From Eleginops maclovinus (Eukaryota > Chordata > Actinopteri > Perciformes > Eleginopidae), in assembly GCF_036324505.1 (NCBI RefSeq), contig NC_086360.1, forward strand, positions 5,650,546-5,714,545: DNA of 64,000 nt, read 5' to 3'. The position numbers and the translations under genes were made by a program. This document shows positions 1 to 64,000 of the stretch, piece after piece. The notes below the pieces were generated by a model. The model worked only from the letters and a program-made list of their open reading frames with translations, did not search any database and was not told where the DNA came from. Within the stretch, counting starts at the first letter, position 1, and every line of letters starts with the position of its first letter.

Positions 1-470
1 TAGTGTTTACTTCCTGTCTGTCTCCATCTGCTGTTCCCTTTAGTGTTTACTTCCTGTCTGTCTCCATCTGCTGTTCCCTTTAGTGTTTACTTCCTGTCTG
101 TCTTCTTCAGCTGTTCCCTTTAGTGTTTACTTCCTGTCTGTCTTCTTCAGCTGTCCCCTTTAGTGTTTACTTCCTGTCTGTCTTCTTCTGATGTTCCCTT
201 TAGTGTTTACTTCCTGTCTGTCTTCTTCAGCTGTCCCCTTTAGTGTTTACTTCCTGTCTGCCTTCTCCAGCTGTCCCCTTTAGTGTTTACTTCCTGTCTG
301 TCTTCTTCTGATGTTCCCTTTAGTGTTTATTCCTGTCTGTCTTCTTCTGCTGTTCCCTTTAGTGTTTACTTCCTGTCTGTCTTCTTCTGCTGTTCCCTTT
401 AGTGTTTACTTCCTGTCTGTCTTCTTCTGCTGTTCCCTTTAGTGTTTACTTCCTGTCTGTATTATTCTGT
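1..470. repeat. 40-bp minisatellite, about 12 units
   Basis: Units starting TAGTGTTTACTTCCTGTCTG begin at 1, 41, 81, 121, 161, 201, 241, 281, 321, 360, 400 and 440. The unit at 321 is 39 nt and the last decays after about 467. The array already runs at base 1, so its left end is outside the window. The + strand is strongly pyrimidine-rich. Unit variants differ in the CATCTGCTG, TTCAGCTG and TTCTGATG segment and recur in blocks, which suggests unequal exchange. Confidence 0.95.
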
Positions 471-2046
471 ACATTTCTCTGCAACCATTACTCTCTCTTT
501 TAACCCTTTTCTTTCTCTTCTACAATTTTTCTTTTTCTTTACTGGCGACAGTCCAGCCATCATGAATCCAAAGTGTTGTGCTCTCCCAAAATGTAAAAAT
601 GAATATTCAAAAAGTATGCCATGATGTTTTCTGATGGATAAAACAAATGTTTGTTGTTCACAGCTGATGTTTAATCAACCAGGCTTCTTTCTGCGGATTA
701 ATATGACTGCACATAGTCCCTTGATCGCCCTTAGCAACAGTCATATTATGCTTAGCAGCAGTGTGTTAGCAAGTATTAACAATCTCTGGAAAAAAAGTGG
801 TTTTACAGAGGGAAAAAAAAGTTATTTCTGATGTGTGTGTCAGATTTACCTGAATGGCATCCAGCTACAAACCCCGCAAAGCAATTAATGAAAGCAGTGA
901 ATGTCATTACCGTGTAATTGCAGAGCGGGCCTCAACAACCGGATGTCAGACAAATAAAGCCTGACGTGGGACCGGCATCCAGAATCCCTAGTCCTAATTT
1001 TTCATTTAGATCTTGTTAATGTTTGTGTGTACGTTTTGTGTGTTATGGCTGTTGACACCGCCCACACTTGCTGCTACACAGCCTTGAATGCCCCCGGCAG
1101 TTCAGCGAGAGATTAGCTAGGTCGTGATGAATGACCCTCGCAACTCCAGCACAAGCCCCCGGGACTAGTGGCCATGAATTATTAAAGCGCCATCATAAAT
1201 AACTCACCGTAATGAGGGTGTGCTTACACACTGCGGGCGGGGAGAGAGGCAGGAGAGGAAAAAGGGGACCGGGAGTTGAAGAGGAATGGGTGATGGAGAG
1301 AGATAGCTGTTTGACCTTGGACTGAAAGCCTGGTTTGGTGCTCGTCTGATGGGCACTCAGGTTTGTAAAAAGGAGCAGGAGCTAATTTTGCACATCAGCC
1401 CTTTTTATTCCGCTCTCGCTCCATCCCTCTAAGTCCATGTCATAAATGTTAATGTTAAGTAATGGCGGATGTATCTGGGCCACGCAGAGATTGGCAGCAG
1501 TGCAGGTCTCGTCACGTGTTGCTGTCATCGTGCGCGCCGTGATGAGCCTCGCTGAACACAAACCCCAGTGTCTGAGGAGGAAGTCGAGGGAAAACAACAC
1601 CAGACGGGCGTTGAATTAAAAACAGCGGTTCAAGTTCAATGACATTTATTCTGCTCTGGATTCTTCCAGCAAATCAACAAACTCTACCAATTTCTCCGTC
1701 ATACCCAGAACCGGCATTGCTTTGAAGAATGATGAAGATGACGATCTTTCTTTTAACCATGAAACCCCATTTGTGATGGTTCAGTATTGAGGACCTTTGA
1801 AACAGCTGAGTGAGCTGGTTTATAGCAGCTAAAAAGCAGCTGAATAATCCTGAAATAACCTTAAATGGCATTTACACTACAAAATATATGGCTTAAAATG
1901 TCTTCAGTCTTTCCATCAGATCTACTTGCTGCAGAGATTTCTTCCCATTCAGCAAAAAAATGTCCAACACTGATCTCGCTGGATAAGTTCTATATTACAG
2001 TTGGTGATTCAGTTAAACAATGGGGTCAAGGCTCTGTGCAGACCAG
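471..2046. other. Upstream/intronic sequence, no gene seen
   Basis: No exon of strbp or another protein was recognised. From about 850 to 1600 the sequence is non-repetitive by eye and richer in G+C and CpG, with AATTA-type motifs near 1175-1210. It could be conserved regulatory DNA, but nothing here proves it. Short ORFs here have no recognisable family. Confidence 0.4.
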
Positions 2047-2050
2047 TTAA

Positions 2051-2166
2051 AGGAGCACTATTTTGCTCATTTTCAGGTTCATATTTGTATTTTGCACCTT
2101 TACTGGGACATGTCTCCATGCTCTAATGTTCAAAAAGGTCTTTATTTTTCTCATACAGCCTGTGCC
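2051..2166 (-). repeat. TTAA-flanked MITE family I, truncated copy
   Basis: It starts right after TTAA (2047-2050) and reads as the reverse of the family 3' end: GCTCATTTTCAGGTTCATAT, then the GGGACATGTCTCCATGC and CTTTATTTTTCTCATAC segments. It stops short at about 2166, where another repeat rich in AGTAAAAGT-type motifs begins (about 2167-2420). Full copies lie at 22319, 23472 and 30308. Confidence 0.75.
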
Positions 2167-63004
<60,838 letters not shown>

Positions 63005-64000
63005 GACCCTCATCCCCACTTCAGAGGAAGTTACTGGTTAAAGATAGATTCTGACCTTCATTTGTTATGTTCAGGACGTTTAAACATCAAAAACCAACAT
63101 TGTATTACACAGAGCTTTGACTTGTAAACCCAATCAGTACCACTGTATAGCATGTTCCCTTATTCGCATCCAACTCGATCAATTCGGCCTTCAGAAAGTT
63201 GGCCTGATTTCAGAGTTTAAAAAAGAACCTCTTCGGTCATAAGTCATTATGCAACACAAAATGAGTTCAGTGTTTGATGAGCTGCAGTGTTTTAAAGACT
63301 GGTACAGTTTAGTATTGAAAGTACTAAATGAACATTTACTAAAAGGAACTAAATCTACAAAAGGGAATAAAATTAAGCCGATTGTGAAATGTAAACAATA
63401 CAGACCCCTAACTTCTGTAAGACAATAAGCATATTTTATTAGGTATTAAAATGATTAAACAGATTCTTAGGTACACAAACTACTTATCCAATGTAGGAAA
63501 ATTAAACAAAAAACTGTAGAAAGGAACCAAACTTCCTCTTTATTGGATGATTAATTTCCTAAATCCTGAAGAACCAGATCAATTAAACCCATAGCAAGGG
63601 AGAAAAAACATGTGGTCATAACTAAATATTTTATAAAACGTTTTCATCCACCGAGGGAACCAATTCGTTGCAGTTTTTAGTAGGTATTTATTTACTTTTC
63701 TATGTTGTGTACTGTAGTTGTTTTACTGTGTAAGTGTCTGACTACATTTTGACTGTAGGAAATTGAGAGCCTCTGTATGGAACTAAATCAAATACTATAC
63801 ATCCAAGGGAACTGAAACTAAATAAATATTCAATGCAAGGAAATAAAAGTCTAACAAATGCCATATTTCCAGTGTAGTCCAGTACTGCGAACAAAAAAAC
63901 AAAAAATAGGGCACTAGTCATACACGTATTATTAAGTATCCACTGTATGGATTTAAACAGTCATTGTTAGGAAGTAACAATAACAACCTACCACACCAAA
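63005..64000 (+). other. strbp: strbp 3' untranslated region (to window edge)
   Basis: It follows the stop without another exon. AATAAA signals occur at 63366-63371, 63821-63826 and 63842-63847; the last two lie 15 bp apart. I cannot tell which is used. From 63230 on it is AT-rich with recurrent ACTAAAT/AACTAAAT motifs. Confidence 0.7.

Noticed and set aside
1..470. Regular 40-bp repeats as a CRISPR array
   Set aside because: Units are contiguous with no unique spacers, and the DNA is from a vertebrate.

Overview
The window is vertebrate nuclear DNA, almost certainly from a teleost fish. It holds GT-AG introns, long (CA)n/(GT)n microsatellites, a Rex3-like RTE element, a BEL/Pao element, Tc1, hAT and piggyBac relatives and a tRNA-derived SINE. 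No prokaryotic or organelle feature was seen. Family names come from recognising protein and terminal motifs by eye; no database was searched.

One host gene crosses nearly the whole window on the + strand: strbp (spermatid perinuclear RNA-binding protein, the ILF3/NF90 relative). I placed sixteen coding exons between 3362 and 63004. All have usable AG acceptors and GT donors, and the reading phase closes at every junction. Together they encode about 678 residues plus a stop, close to the size of vertebrate STRBP. The order is an N-terminal DZF domain (exons 1-8), a short basic NLS-like linker (exon 9), a first dsRBD (exon 10), an acidic/Ser-Thr linker (exon 11), a second dsRBD (exons 12-13) and a Pro/Tyr-rich tail (exons 14-16). 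The exon with the initiator Met is not found and probably lies upstream. The 3' UTR fills the right edge.

The rest is intron filled with mobile DNA. From left to right: a 40-bp minisatellite at the left edge; TTAA-flanked MITEs in introns 1, 2, 4, 6, 7, 8 and 9; an internally deleted Rex3 copy in intron 3; a Tc1/mariner MITE, a hAT remnant and AT-rich DNA in intron 4; a piggyBac deletion derivative in intron 6; a nearly intact Tc1 transposon in intron 7; hAT remnants and paired repeats in intron 9; a second Tc1/mariner MITE and a SINE doublet in intron 10; and in intron 12 a BEL/Pao retrotransposon with equal, apparently identical LTRs nested inside an L2/CR1-like LINE. Intron 14 carries two nested hAT elements.

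The most unusual feature concerns splicing. Dinucleotide repeats abut several strbp splice sites. (GT)96 runs directly into the acceptor AG of exon 14. (GT)56 and a degenerate GT/CACT tract precede exon 9. (CA)54 follows the donor of exon 11, and (CA)21 starts inside the donor of exon 12. In the transcript these are UG and CA tracts that can pair with each other or bind UG- and CA-binding proteins, close to exons encoding dsRBD2 and the tail.
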